From positions 4,068,501-4,132,500 of the forward strand of contig NZ_CP019511.1 in NCBI RefSeq assembly GCF_002002925.1: DNA of 64,000 nt, given 5' to 3'. How positions within the stretch are numbered: the stretch's first letter is position 1; each line of letters starts with the position of its first letter. Made by a program: the position numbers and the translations under genes. The notes under the pieces were generated by a model that searched no databases, was not told the origin of the DNA, and saw only the letters and a list, made by a program, of their open reading frames with translations. This document shows positions 34,778 to 43,561 of this stretch, piece by piece. Source of the DNA: Sphingomonas sp. LM7. Lineage in GTDB: Bacteria > Pseudomonadota > Alphaproteobacteria > Sphingomonadales > Sphingomonadaceae.

Positions 34778-35680
34778 CTACCGCGCCAAGCCGATTACCG
34801 CGGTGGCGCTATACCCCGCCGCGGCGCTGCCGCTCATCGCCGGGGTCTGCTGCGCCACCTGCGCGCTCGAATTGTCGCCGAACACATTGTCGCCGCTCAG
34901 CGACACGCCCGCATAATTGCGTACGCTGCTGCTGTAGCCGCTGGCGCTGTTATAGACCTCGGCGCACGCCGCCGCGGGCATCGCCAGCTGCGACACCAGC
35001 GCCGCATAGCGGCCGCTCGTCGCATTGCTCAGGCTCGAAAAAACTTCGAAATGGATGTGCGGCCAGCGCCCGGCATAGCAGCCGGGGAAGATGGTGGTGA
35101 AGCTTACCTGGCCGTTGGCGTCGGTCACCCCCACGCCGCGGAGGTAGCTTTCGTTGGGCAAGTCGTAGAGCGAGTATTTGCCGTCGCGGTCGCAGTGCCA
35201 CAGATACACCGCATAGCCCGCCAGCGGCGCGCAGCTCGCATTGACGTTCACCACGGTCAGCGTGAGCGTCACCTGCACGCCGCCCGCAACCGCAGTCGAG
35301 CTGCCGATGAAGCTGGACCGCAAATCGCTGCGCACGACATTGGCGGCGGTCAGCGCGTTCGACGTGAGCCCGGTCGAGCTGTTGGTGCCGTCGGCGGGGT
35401 AGGGGCCGTTGGTCTCGCTGGGATCGGCGACGCAGCCCGTGGTCGGTATGGGCGTGGCGGTCGCACCCGGCGTCGGCGTCGCAGTGGCGCCCGGCGAAGG
35501 CGTAGGCGTCGGCGAGACAATCGCCCCGGAACTCGATCCGCTGCCGTCGCAGGCAGTCAGCAATGCGCCTGCGCCCGCGCCGGCGAACCAGCGCAGCGCC
35601 CGGCGGCGGCTGGCCAGCGCATTGATGACCTGCAGGTCGTGGGCAAGGCCGAGGTCATGATCGTGAAGGTCGTGCTGCAA
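34778..35680 (-). CDS. Exported intradiol dioxygenase-like protein
   Basis: A 300-residue protein of the protocatechuate/catechol dioxygenase fold. The N-terminus is cytoplasmic-type then RRRALRWFAGAGAGALLTAC, which reads as a Tat-like or lipoprotein signal (lipobox LTAC, Cys near 44). A low-complexity Pro/Thr/Gly linker (repeats of PTPTPSPGATAT type) spans about 56-80. The catalytic domain has YAVYLWHCDRDGKYSLYD and GCYAGRWPHIHFEVF, which provide the two Tyr and two His ligands of the iron site. The start is a TTG with GGGAG eight bases upstream. Substrate unknown; secreted homologues act on aromatic compounds. Confidence 0.82.
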   Translation of the reverse strand: MQHDLHDHDLGLAHDLQVINALASRRRALRWFAGAGAGALLTACDGSGSSSGAIVSPTPTPSPGATATPTPGATATPIPTTGCVADPSETNGPYPADGTNSSTGLTSNALTAANVVRSDLRSSFIGSSTAVAGGVQVTLTLTVVNVNASCAPLAGYAVYLWHCDRDGKYSLYDLPNESYLRGVGVTDANGQVSFTTIFPGCYAGRWPHIHFEVFSSLSNATSGRYAALVSQLAMPAAACAEVYNSASGYSSSVRNYAGVSLSGDNVFGDNSSAQVAQQTPAMSGSAAAGYSATAVIGLAR

Positions 35681-35800
35681 TGATGCGCTCCCGCTTGGTC
35701 GATTGCAGGAATGCAGCGGTCACCGCACGGTGCGATTTCGGCGGATCGCCAAATGTTTCAGTGCATCTCAATTCCTCCCTCGCCCGGGGAGGCATTGGAG

Positions 35801-37066
35801 TTATTCCGCCGGCAGCCTGACCCGCACGCGTCCGCCCCCGGCCTCGCGATTTTCCAGTCGCACTTCGCCGCCATGCGCCTCGGCGATCGATCGCACGATC
35901 GCGAGGCCCAGTCCGGTCCCCCCGGTCGCCCGGTTGCGGGAGGCCTCGCCGCGCACGAACGGCGCGAACAAGGCCTCGGCGCGGCCTGCCGGGAAGCCCG
36001 GCCCTTCGTCCTCGACCAGCACTTCGGCCCAGCCCGCGCTCTGTGACCAGCATAGCCGCGCCTGGTCACCATAGCGCACGGCATTCTCGACCAGATTGGT
36101 GAACAACCGGCGCAGCGCCACCGGATCGCCCTCGACCACTACCCGCGGGCCAAGATCGACTTCGACCGGCGTCCCCGCCGCGGCGAGATCATCGCCCAGG
36201 CTTTCGATCAGGCTGCCCAGATCGAGCCGTTCGTGCGGCGCGCGGCTGCGGTCGTCGCGAGTGAAGCGCAGCACCGCGCCCAGCATCGCGCGCATTTCGT
36301 CGATATCGGCCGCGGCGCGGTTGCGCGCTTCCTCGGGCAGTTGTTCTACCCAGAAGGCGATCCGCGACAGCGGCGTGCCGAGGTCGTGCGCGATCGCCGC
36401 CAGCATCGCGGTGCGCCCTTCGGCCTGCTGGAGGATGCGGTCCTGCATCGCCTCGACCGCCTCGGCGAGCTCGCGCACTTCGCGCGGGCCACCATGCGGG
36501 ATTGCCGGCCGCGCGCCGAGCCGTGCCCGCGTCGCCGCATCGGCCAGCTTCCTGATCGGCCGCGAGATCCGACCGGCGACCAGCCAGGCAAGCACCGACA
36601 ATATCGCCAGCGTGACCAGCATCCCGGCCAGCCGCCGCAAATGCCAGCTGGTGAAGGTGGGCGGCGGGGACGTCGAAACCAGGATCCAGCCGTCGCCGTC
36701 CTGCAGCCCCACCGTGAAGCTCCCGCGAATGTCGCTGTCGGGATCGTGCGGAGGGAATTCGTAGAGGCCCAGCACCCGGGCGCCCGGCGCGGGGATCAGT
36801 CTGGCGATCGCGGCGTCGCGATCCGGGGAGGGCTGTTCCTCGCTTCGCCCGAACCGGTCCTCGCTGGTGCGAGTGACTTCGATGCCGCGGCTGTTGTCGG
36901 GCACTTGACCGGTGCGGAGCGCTTCCGCGACGCGCGCGATCGGTGTTGGCCGGAACCAGGGCGGCGGGCCGCTGAACATCGACGTGAACTGCACCGTGGT
37001 CGCGATCAGCGCCGCGGCGATCACCAGCAGCACGATGGGGACGACGATCGACCGGGCGCGCCTCAC
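35801..37066 (-). CDS. EnvZ/CpxA-type sensor histidine kinase
   Basis: A 421-residue membrane kinase. The first segment is at about 8-28, the second near 185-205, with a periplasmic domain between. HAMP follows (RISRPIRKLADAATRARLG) and the phosphoacceptor box is AIAHDLGTPLSRIAFWVEQL, in which HDLGTPL replaces the more common HELRTPL. N box FTNLVENAVRYG, G1 DEGPGFPAG and G2 GGTGLGLAIVRSI are intact. GTG start with GGGGGA just upstream. It is ten bases downstream of its OmpR-family partner gene. Signal unknown. Confidence 0.9.
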   Translation of the reverse strand: MRRARSIVVPIVLLVIAAALIATTVQFTSMFSGPPPWFRPTPIARVAEALRTGQVPDNSRGIEVTRTSEDRFGRSEEQPSPDRDAAIARLIPAPGARVLGLYEFPPHDPDSDIRGSFTVGLQDGDGWILVSTSPPPTFTSWHLRRLAGMLVTLAILSVLAWLVAGRISRPIRKLADAATRARLGARPAIPHGGPREVRELAEAVEAMQDRILQQAEGRTAMLAAIAHDLGTPLSRIAFWVEQLPEEARNRAAADIDEMRAMLGAVLRFTRDDRSRAPHERLDLGSLIESLGDDLAAAGTPVEVDLGPRVVVEGDPVALRRLFTNLVENAVRYGDQARLCWSQSAGWAEVLVEDEGPGFPAGRAEALFAPFVRGEASRNRATGGTGLGLAIVRSIAEAHGGEVRLENREAGGGRVRVRLPAE

Positions 37067-37076
37067 GTCCCCCGCC

Positions 37077-37814
37077 TCACTTGCTCGTCACTTCGGCCAC
37101 GAACATATAGCCTTCGTTGCGGATCGTGCGGATCAGCTCTTCGCGCCCCGCCCGGGCGAGCTTCTTGCGCAGCCGGCTCATCTGGACGTCGATCGCGCGG
37201 TCGAAATGCTCGGACATCGGCCCGCGCGAAAGATCGAGCAGCATGTCGCGCGTCATCACGCGGCGGGGCCGCTCGACCAGCGCGAGCAGCAGGCGGAACT
37301 CGCCGTCGGACAGATTGATGATGACGTTGTCGGGATCATAGAGCTGCCGCGCCACCGGATCGAGCCGCCAGCCGGCGAAGCGCAGGAACTGGCGCTCGGG
37401 TGCCTTGGCCGCGGCCTTCTCCCCGCCGCCGCTGCGCCGGAGCACCGAACGGATCCGCGCCAGCAATTCGCGCGGATTGGCGGGCTTGGCGACATAATCG
37501 TCAGCACCCATCTCGAGTCCGACGATCCGGTCGACATCCTCGCCGATCACCGAATGGAGGATCACCGCGGGTCCCGATTCGCGGTCCATCGATCGCAGGA
37601 TGGTCAGCCCGTCCTCGCCCGGCATCATCAGATCGAGCACGACCAGCGCATAATCGTGCGCGGCCATCGCCTCGCGCATCTCCGCGCCGCCGGCGGCGGT
37701 ATCGACGACATAGCCGTGCTGCGAGAGGAACCCCGCGGTGAGCTCGCGGATTCCGGGATCGTCGTCGACGATGAGCAGGCGGGTTTCCAGGTCCAAGGCG
37801 TAAGCTAGCTGCAT
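37077..37814 (-). CDS. OmpR-family response regulator
   Basis: A 245-residue regulator. The receiver starts ETRLLIVDDDPGIRELTAGF with the phosphoacceptor in LVVLDLMMPGEDGLTIL near residue 61 and the Lys in DDYVAKPANP. The winged-helix DNA-binding part begins near 145, with LSDGEFRLLLALVERP and RAIDVQMSRLRKKL, and ends IRTIRNEGYMFVAEV. I chose ATG 37814; an earlier start at 37862 would add an unlikely N-terminal extension. It forms a two-gene operon with the kinase downstream on the same strand. Confidence 0.9.
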   Translation of the reverse strand: MQLAYALDLETRLLIVDDDPGIRELTAGFLSQHGYVVDTAAGGAEMREAMAAHDYALVVLDLMMPGEDGLTILRSMDRESGPAVILHSVIGEDVDRIVGLEMGADDYVAKPANPRELLARIRSVLRRSGGGEKAAAKAPERQFLRFAGWRLDPVARQLYDPDNVIINLSDGEFRLLLALVERPRRVMTRDMLLDLSRGPMSEHFDRAIDVQMSRLRKKLARAGREELIRTIRNEGYMFVAEVTSK

Positions 37815-38053
37815 CCCGGCCAAATGGCATGCGAACCTATCGGCTGCGTTGCAGGCCTGCAATGTGGTGTAATGTGGCCGCGCTGTTGCCGGATTGCCAC
37901 AGCGGCTTGGGGTGCCGGTCCCGGATTCTCGTCCGGATGCCGCTTCGGACCTTGAAAAATCGGATTCCCGCTGATAGGTGGCCCCGATAACGCCGTAGCC
38001 TATGCTCCGGCGAACCCTATTCTATTGTATCGAGATCGGAGCTGTACGGCCTT

Positions 38054-38260
38054 ATGCAAATCATCGTTCGCGACAACAATGTCGACCAGGCGCTGCGGGC
38101 GCTCAAGAAGAAGCTGCAGCGTGAGGGCGTGTATCGCGAGATGAAGCTTCGTCGTCACTACGAGAAGCCCAGCGAGAAGCGCGCCCGCGAGCGTGCCGCT
38201 GCCGTCCGCCGCGCGCGCAAGCTTGAGCGCAAGCGCGTCGAGCGCGACAGCGCACGGTAA
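38054..38260 (+). CDS. rpsU: 30S ribosomal protein S21
   Basis: A 68-residue basic ribosomal protein that takes part in translation initiation. The sequence begins [21 protein letters not shown] and has the conserved [20 protein letters not shown] segment. The arginine-rich C-terminus matches alphaproteobacterial S21. The gene is followed 77 bases later by an FKBP-type isomerase, an arrangement frequent in this group. Confidence 0.97.
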   Translation: MQIIVRDNNVDQALRALKKKLQREGVYREMKLRRHYEKPSEKRARERAAAVRRARKLERKRVERDSAR

Positions 38261-38337
38261 GGTCTTTGCGAGGCGCGCCTGGGCGCGCTTAGTGTGACCT
38301 TGGTGTGACTTTCCGCGTGCCTGCTGGAGCCTGACAG

Positions 38338-38979
38338 ATGTCCGTGACCGCCGTTCCGCTCCAGCCCGTCAAGCGCGCCTATAAGGTGTGGCTGTGGATC
38401 GGCGTGTTGCTGGCGATTGCGCTGGCCGCCGGCCTCGCCTGGCTTGGCACGCGCGAGCAGGTCGCCGCCAAGGGCACCGACACGCAGTATCTCGCCTGGA
38501 ACCAGGGCCGCGCCGGGGTAAAGACCACGGCGTCGGGTCTGCAATACCAGGTGCTCGAGGCCGGCGAAGGCGCGACCGCGGGCGAGGGCGATTACGTCGT
38601 CGCCAATTACGAGGGGCGCTTCCGCGACGGCCGCGTGTTCGACAAGAGCGAGCGCCCGGTGCCGTTCCCGATCCAGCAGGGCAGCGCGATTCCCGGCTTT
38701 CTCGAAGGCCTGAAGCTGATGCAGAAGGGCGGCAAGTACCGCCTGTGGATCCCGGCAAACCTCGCTTATGGCGCTCCGGGCATGCAGAGCCCCGATCCGG
38801 AGCGCGTGCCCGCCGACGCGATGCTCGTCTTCACCGTCAGCCCCGAGCGCATCCTTCCCGCCGCCGTCGTGCAGCAGATGATGATGCAGCAGATGATGCA
38901 GCAACAGCAGGGCGGTGGTGCCGGTGGTCCACCTCCGGGCGCGGGCGGCCCGCCGCCGCAGGGCATGCCGGGGCAGTAA
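38338..38979 (+). CDS. FKBP-type peptidyl-prolyl cis-trans isomerase
   Basis: A 213-residue membrane-anchored isomerase that speeds proline isomerisation in exported proteins. A segment at about 17-36 (VWLWIGVLLAIALAAGLAWL) anchors it in the membrane. The FKBP domain follows, with YVVANYEGRFRDGRVFDKS, IPGFLEGLKLMQKGGKYRL and IPANLAYGAPG. The C-terminal tail is a low-complexity stretch of Met/Gln (MMMQQMMQQQQ) followed by Gly/Pro repeats. It follows rpsU on the same strand. Confidence 0.92.
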   Translation: MSVTAVPLQPVKRAYKVWLWIGVLLAIALAAGLAWLGTREQVAAKGTDTQYLAWNQGRAGVKTTASGLQYQVLEAGEGATAGEGDYVVANYEGRFRDGRVFDKSERPVPFPIQQGSAIPGFLEGLKLMQKGGKYRLWIPANLAYGAPGMQSPDPERVPADAMLVFTVSPERILPAAVVQQMMMQQMMQQQQGGGAGGPPPGAGGPPPQGMPGQ

Positions 38980-39250
38980 GATGCGCGCTGGTCCCAGGAA
39001 GGTCCGGCCACCCGCTCTTCTGCGCAGTTCGTAACGGCGCGAGTCGCCGCGGTGCCGGCGCCTCTCGATTACACAGAAACCATGGTTCGTGCGTTGGACT
39101 TGATCTAAGACGCGGCCTAGAGACGCGCTCGCCGGAGCGCAGGCATGTGCAGGATGCCATGCCGGTGGGGAGTGGCCATGCTACATATCGTTTTGCCGAG
39201 CGCGGGTGGCGCAGCCAGTGCCGGCCCGGCCGTGCGGAAGCGCTGAGGCC
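38980..39250. other. Intergenic region before the polysaccharide locus
   Basis: About 270 bases. The only notable features are a palindrome AACCATGGTT near 39080 and a possible TTGGAC-type -35 element near 39096. No convincing small gene was found; an in-frame GTG at 39206 could extend the next gene. Confidence 0.4.
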
Positions 39251-40555
39251 ATGGTTTCCATGTCCCTGCCGCGGGAAAGATCTTCTCCAGTAACCCGACG
39301 TTTCGTCACGTCGCTGACCTTCCAGGGCCTCGGCATCCTGATCGCGTCCGCGGTGATCCCGCTTTGCGTCGCGCTGGTCGTTCAGGGCCAGTTGCCCAAC
39401 CGGCTCAGCATCCTGTGGAACAGCGAAATCGCGTCGCTTCTCTCTGCGGTGACTGCGCTGCTCATCTTCCGGAAGGTGACGTCCTATCCGGGCACCAACG
39501 ATTTCGCCTATATCATTCCTGCCTTTTCGGTGACCTACGGCATCGCGGTGGTAGTGCTGCTCGGACTGCGCCTGTCATACAGCGGCGCGATGTTGAGCGC
39601 CGGCTATGTCGCGACCATCATCTTCTCGTTCATCGCCACGCAGCTCACGCAGCGCTTCGGCCGGCACCATTTCTATGTGGTGCCGTTCGGGCAGACCCAG
39701 ATCGTCGAGGACGCGCCCGCCTATGAGTGGATCGTCCTCAGTGAACCGACGCTGCCCGAGGGGGATCGGCACGGCGCGATCGTGGCCGACCTGCGCTGCG
39801 ATCTCGACCCCGAATGGGAGCGGATGCTCGCCGAAGCAGCGATCGCCGGCCGTCCGGTCTATCACACCAAGCAGCTGCGCGAATCGCTGACCGGCAGGGT
39901 AGAGATCGAGCATCTGTCGGAAAACAGCTTCGGATCGCTGTTGCCCAACCTGGCCTATCGCAAGATCAAGCGGGGCAGCGACATCCTGTTCACGTTGCTG
40001 GCACTGCCGCTGGTGGCGCTGCCGATGCTGCTGGTCGCGGTGCTGATCCGGTTCGACTCGCCAGGCCCGGTGCTCTTCCGCCAAGTGCGGATGGGCCATC
40101 GTGCGCGGCCGTTCCACGTCTACAAGTTCCGCACGATGACGCATCGCGAGATCGCGCATGACGGCGACGAGGCGCGTAACGATGCGATCACGATGGCGGA
40201 GGATCACCGCATCACCCGGCTGGGTCGTTTCCTGCGGCGTTCGCGGATGGACGAGCTGCCGCAGCTGTTCAACGTCCTGCGCGGCGAGATGAGCCTGATC
40301 GGCCCGCGGCCGGAGGCGATCCCGCTGTCGCAATGGTATGAAAGCGAGCTGCCGTTTTACAGCTATCGCCACATCGTCCGCCCCGGCATCACCGGCTGGG
40401 CGCAGGTCAATCAGGGGCATGTCGCTGAACTGCACGAAGCACATCTCAAGCTTCACTATGACTTCTACTACATCAAACACTTCTCCGCCTGGCTCGACAC
40501 ACTGATCGCGTTCCGGACAATCGGCGTCATTCTCAATGGGTTCGGCTCGAAGTGA
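39251..40555 (+). CDS. Polyprenyl-phosphate sugar-1-phosphate transferase (priming transferase)
   Basis: A 434-residue membrane enzyme that transfers the first sugar phosphate to the lipid carrier, starting each repeat unit. The N-terminal half has about four membrane segments. The C-terminal domain starts KRGSDILFTLLALPLVALPM, continues with RFDSPGPVLFRQVRMG, YKFRTMTHRE, RRSRMDELPQLFNVLRGEMS and GPRPEAIPLS, and ends with VRPGITGWAQV: the full PF02397 signature. It is the first gene of the polysaccharide locus. The sugar (glucose or an N-acetyl sugar) cannot be told from sequence alone. Confidence 0.9.
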   Translation: MVSMSLPRERSSPVTRRFVTSLTFQGLGILIASAVIPLCVALVVQGQLPNRLSILWNSEIASLLSAVTALLIFRKVTSYPGTNDFAYIIPAFSVTYGIAVVVLLGLRLSYSGAMLSAGYVATIIFSFIATQLTQRFGRHHFYVVPFGQTQIVEDAPAYEWIVLSEPTLPEGDRHGAIVADLRCDLDPEWERMLAEAAIAGRPVYHTKQLRESLTGRVEIEHLSENSFGSLLPNLAYRKIKRGSDILFTLLALPLVALPMLLVAVLIRFDSPGPVLFRQVRMGHRARPFHVYKFRTMTHREIAHDGDEARNDAITMAEDHRITRLGRFLRRSRMDELPQLFNVLRGEMSLIGPRPEAIPLSQWYESELPFYSYRHIVRPGITGWAQVNQGHVAELHEAHLKLHYDFYYIKHFSAWLDTLIAFRTIGVILNGFGSK

Positions 40556-40709
40556 TGGCGGCCTCCATGGCGCGCGGTGCTGCATCTCGTTGCAGCTGAC
40601 GGCCATCGCGAACGCAGCGGTTTCCTTCCTTCGCCGGGGTTAGCCTTGACTTTCGGGCCCCGGTCTCCTTTTGCGCTCGGCTCCAGCCGGGAGGGCGAGT
40701 GAGGCTTGC

Positions 40710-41990
40710 ATGACAATTCGTGACGACGCGCATATCGTAGTGGTGGGGCTGGGATATGTCGGTTTGCCGCTGGCGCTGGCGCTGGCGCGCCGCTTTCGTG
40801 TTACCGGCCTGGATATCAACGGCCAGCGCATCGACGAACTCAAGTCGCATATCGACCGGACCGACGAAGTCACCGAAGACGTGCTCCGCGGGGCGGTAAT
40901 CGCATTTACCAGCGACGCGAACGATTGCCGTGGCGCCGACTATTACATCGTCACCGTGCCGACGCCGGTCGATGACAAGAACCAGCCCGATCTGCGGCCC
41001 ATCGTCGGCGCGAGCCGGATGGTGGGCGGTTTGATCGACGCCGAACGGCCGGCGGTCGTGGTCTACGAATCCACTGTCTATCCCGGCGTCACCGAATCGA
41101 TTTGCGGGCCATTGATCGAGGAAGTGTCCGGGCTGCAGCGCGGACGGCATTTCTTCCTCGGCTATTCGCCCGAGCGCATCAATCCCGGCGACCGCGAACA
41201 CACCGTCGATCGGATCACCAAGGTCGTCGCCGGGGAGAATCCCGCGATCACCGAGCAGCTTGCCCAGATCTATGGCGCGGTCACGAGCGGCGGCATCCAC
41301 ATCGCCACTTCGATCAAGACGGCAGAGGCCGCGAAGGTGATCGAGAACGCCCAGCGCGACATCAACATCGCGTTCATGAACGAGATCACCCAGATCTTCG
41401 CGAAGATGGACATTTCGATCTGGGATGTCCTGGCTGCGGCCGGGACCAAGTGGAACTTCCTGCCGTTCCAGCCGGGCCTGGTCGGTGGCCACTGTATCGG
41501 CGTCGATCCCTATTATCTGAGCCACCGCGCGCAGGAGCTTGGGCACGAGCCCCGCGTGATCCTCGCCGGCCGCTCGACCAACGACGGCATGGGCGAGTGG
41601 ATCGCCGACGAACTCCACGCGCGCCGTGACGGCAAGGCGGGCAGGGCGTTGGTGATGGGCCTGACCTTCAAGGAGAACGTCCCCGATCTGCGCAACAGCC
41701 GCGTCGTCGATGTGATCGCCCGGCTTCGGCACTTCGGCTACGACGTGGCGGTTCACGATCCGCTGGCCGACGCGGGCGATGCGAACCACGAATATGGTCT
41801 GGCGCTCGACGACGCCGCGCTGTCGGCGCGCTACGATCTCGTCGTCGTCGCGGTCGCGCATGATGCCTATCGCGCGCTGGCCGATGCCGACGTCGCGTCG
41901 CTGGTCGATACCGGCGGGCTCCTCGCCGACCTCAAGAACCTCTATGCCGGCCGGGACTTTGGAACGAACGTCAGGCGCTGGACGCTCTGA
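40710..41990 (+). CDS. UDP-N-acetyl-sugar 6-dehydrogenase (TviB/WbpA-like)
   Basis: A 426-residue nucleotide-sugar dehydrogenase. The NAD motif VVGLGYVGLPLALALARRF is at 10-28, the active-site Cys in VGGHCIGVDPYYLS, and the C-terminal domain includes GLTFKENVPDLRNSRVVDV. The combination SHRAQELGHEP and FKENVPDLRNS is typical of the TviB/WbpA branch that oxidises UDP-GlcNAc or UDP-GalNAc to the uronate, not of Ugd. Start ATG 40710 has GAGG six bases upstream. The product would feed the 3-amino uronate genes downstream. Confidence 0.9.
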   Translation: MTIRDDAHIVVVGLGYVGLPLALALARRFRVTGLDINGQRIDELKSHIDRTDEVTEDVLRGAVIAFTSDANDCRGADYYIVTVPTPVDDKNQPDLRPIVGASRMVGGLIDAERPAVVVYESTVYPGVTESICGPLIEEVSGLQRGRHFFLGYSPERINPGDREHTVDRITKVVAGENPAITEQLAQIYGAVTSGGIHIATSIKTAEAAKVIENAQRDINIAFMNEITQIFAKMDISIWDVLAAAGTKWNFLPFQPGLVGGHCIGVDPYYLSHRAQELGHEPRVILAGRSTNDGMGEWIADELHARRDGKAGRALVMGLTFKENVPDLRNSRVVDVIARLRHFGYDVAVHDPLADAGDANHEYGLALDDAALSARYDLVVVAVAHDAYRALADADVASLVDTGGLLADLKNLYAGRDFGTNVRRWTL

Positions 41991-42007
41991 CACGGGAGCG
42001 TGTGACG

Positions 42008-43552
42008 ATGGTTGACGGCAGGCGGCGAGTATCAGCGGGACGATCGTCGCCGGTTCGCCGACAGGTGCTTGCGGGCGGACTTGCCGTCGGCGCCGCTGCG
42101 GCGCTGGTCGGCGTCCGGGAACTCCTGGCCAGCTCGCCTGAAACCGGATCCCAGCTGACACCCGAGCAGTTCGGCGCGAAAGGCGATGGCCAGACCAACG
42201 ACACGGCGGCGTTCGGCGCGCTGTCCGCAGCGATCAATGCGGCCGGGGGCGGCAGCATCGCGTTGCGCAAGGGCGCAGTCTATGTCGTCGGCGGCCAGAG
42301 CCAGCCCGATGACCCCAAGCCGAGCGGCTATACCTTCTTGCCCGTCGACGTCCTCAAACTCCGCGGCTGTCGCGGCGCAGTCGTGCTGCAAGGGAACGGC
42401 GCCACGCTGCGTGCGATGCCCGGCTATCGCTTCGGGACCTTCGGGCGCGATGGTCGGCCGACGCGCAACAAATTGCCGTTCTACGGACCGGAGGCGGCGG
42501 CCGCCTATCGCGCGATGATCGATGTGGAGGGATGTTCGGGGACGGTTCTGATCGAGAATCTGACGCTGGATGGCAATATCGGCCGCGCCCGGCTGGGCGG
42601 CGGCTGGGGCGACGCCGGAACCCAGCTCCCCGGGTGCGGGCTCGTCTTTCGCAACAACAGCGGCCGCTGGCGGGTCGTCAACGTCCGCGCCTTCCAGCAT
42701 CCCCTCGACGGCATCATGGTCGACGATCCCGGCACGCCGCAGACTCCGGCGTCGGGATCGGGCACCACCGGGTGCGACTTCTATGAAAACGGCAGGCAGG
42801 CGATGAGCATCGTCGGCGGCATCGGGCATTATTTCGAAGACACCAAGTTCCGCCGGACGCGCCGCAATACCGCCGTCGTCAGCCCGCCGGGCGCGGGCGT
42901 CGATCTGGAGGCCGAAGGCGGCAAGCTGGTTCGTGGCACGCGGTTCCTACGCTGTGAAATGACCGACAATGCCGGCCCAGCGCTGCTCCACGGGGGCGGC
43001 AAAGTCAGCGACATCACGCTCACGGAGTGCCGGCTGGTGGGCACGACCACCTGGTCCTATTACAGCTCGGGCGCGAAGGACGTCCGGTTCGTGCGGACCG
43101 TGCTTGTCGGCGCCGTGACGAATTTGCAGGGCGGACCGCAGGGAGAGCTGTTCGACCATTGCCTGCTCACCAACGATCCCGCCGAAGCGCCGAGAGGCAC
43201 GACACCGTACAGTCCGAGCGGGTTCATCATCCCCGACGGCGTGAAGGGCGTGCGGATCATCGGCGGGGAGATTCGCCAGGCTGCGGCCGCGGGCGGCGCG
43301 AACGCCAATTATGATCAGATGCTGCTGGACGGAGTCACGATCCGCGCGACGCGGGGCGAGATCGCGCTTTACGGCCGATTCCAGGGGGCATGCCGCTTCG
43401 TCGAGCAGGGCGGGCGCATTCTGGCGTTGCCGGGCGGTGCCGCCGGCACGCGCGACGCCGGTCACGCAACCGCCGCGTGGACCCTCACCCGCAACGGCAA
43501 GACGACACAATATCCCGCAACCTGCACGCGCTGCCCGCCCGCAAAGGGGTAG
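42008..43552 (+). CDS. Tat-exported right-handed beta-helix protein
   Basis: A 514-residue protein. The N-terminus has RR-x-V-L (SPVRRQVLAGGLAVGAAAAL), a probable Tat signal, then a pectate-lyase-superfamily opening PEQFGAKGDGQTNDTAAFGAL. The body consists of repeating short strands of the parallel beta-helix type, with segments such as GTVLIENLTLDGNIG. I chose the ATG at 42008 because GGGAG lies nine bases upstream; a GTG at 42002 also exists. It follows the dehydrogenase closely. Such proteins cleave or modify acidic polysaccharides, so a processing lyase or epimerase for the exported polymer is possible. Catalytic residues could not be assigned. Confidence 0.72.
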   Translation: MVDGRRRVSAGRSSPVRRQVLAGGLAVGAAAALVGVRELLASSPETGSQLTPEQFGAKGDGQTNDTAAFGALSAAINAAGGGSIALRKGAVYVVGGQSQPDDPKPSGYTFLPVDVLKLRGCRGAVVLQGNGATLRAMPGYRFGTFGRDGRPTRNKLPFYGPEAAAAYRAMIDVEGCSGTVLIENLTLDGNIGRARLGGGWGDAGTQLPGCGLVFRNNSGRWRVVNVRAFQHPLDGIMVDDPGTPQTPASGSGTTGCDFYENGRQAMSIVGGIGHYFEDTKFRRTRRNTAVVSPPGAGVDLEAEGGKLVRGTRFLRCEMTDNAGPALLHGGGKVSDITLTECRLVGTTTWSYYSSGAKDVRFVRTVLVGAVTNLQGGPQGELFDHCLLTNDPAEAPRGTTPYSPSGFIIPDGVKGVRIIGGEIRQAAAAGGANANYDQMLLDGVTIRATRGEIALYGRFQGACRFVEQGGRILALPGGAAGTRDAGHATAAWTLTRNGKTTQYPATCTRCPPAKG

Positions 43553-43561
43553 CGCAGCCGA

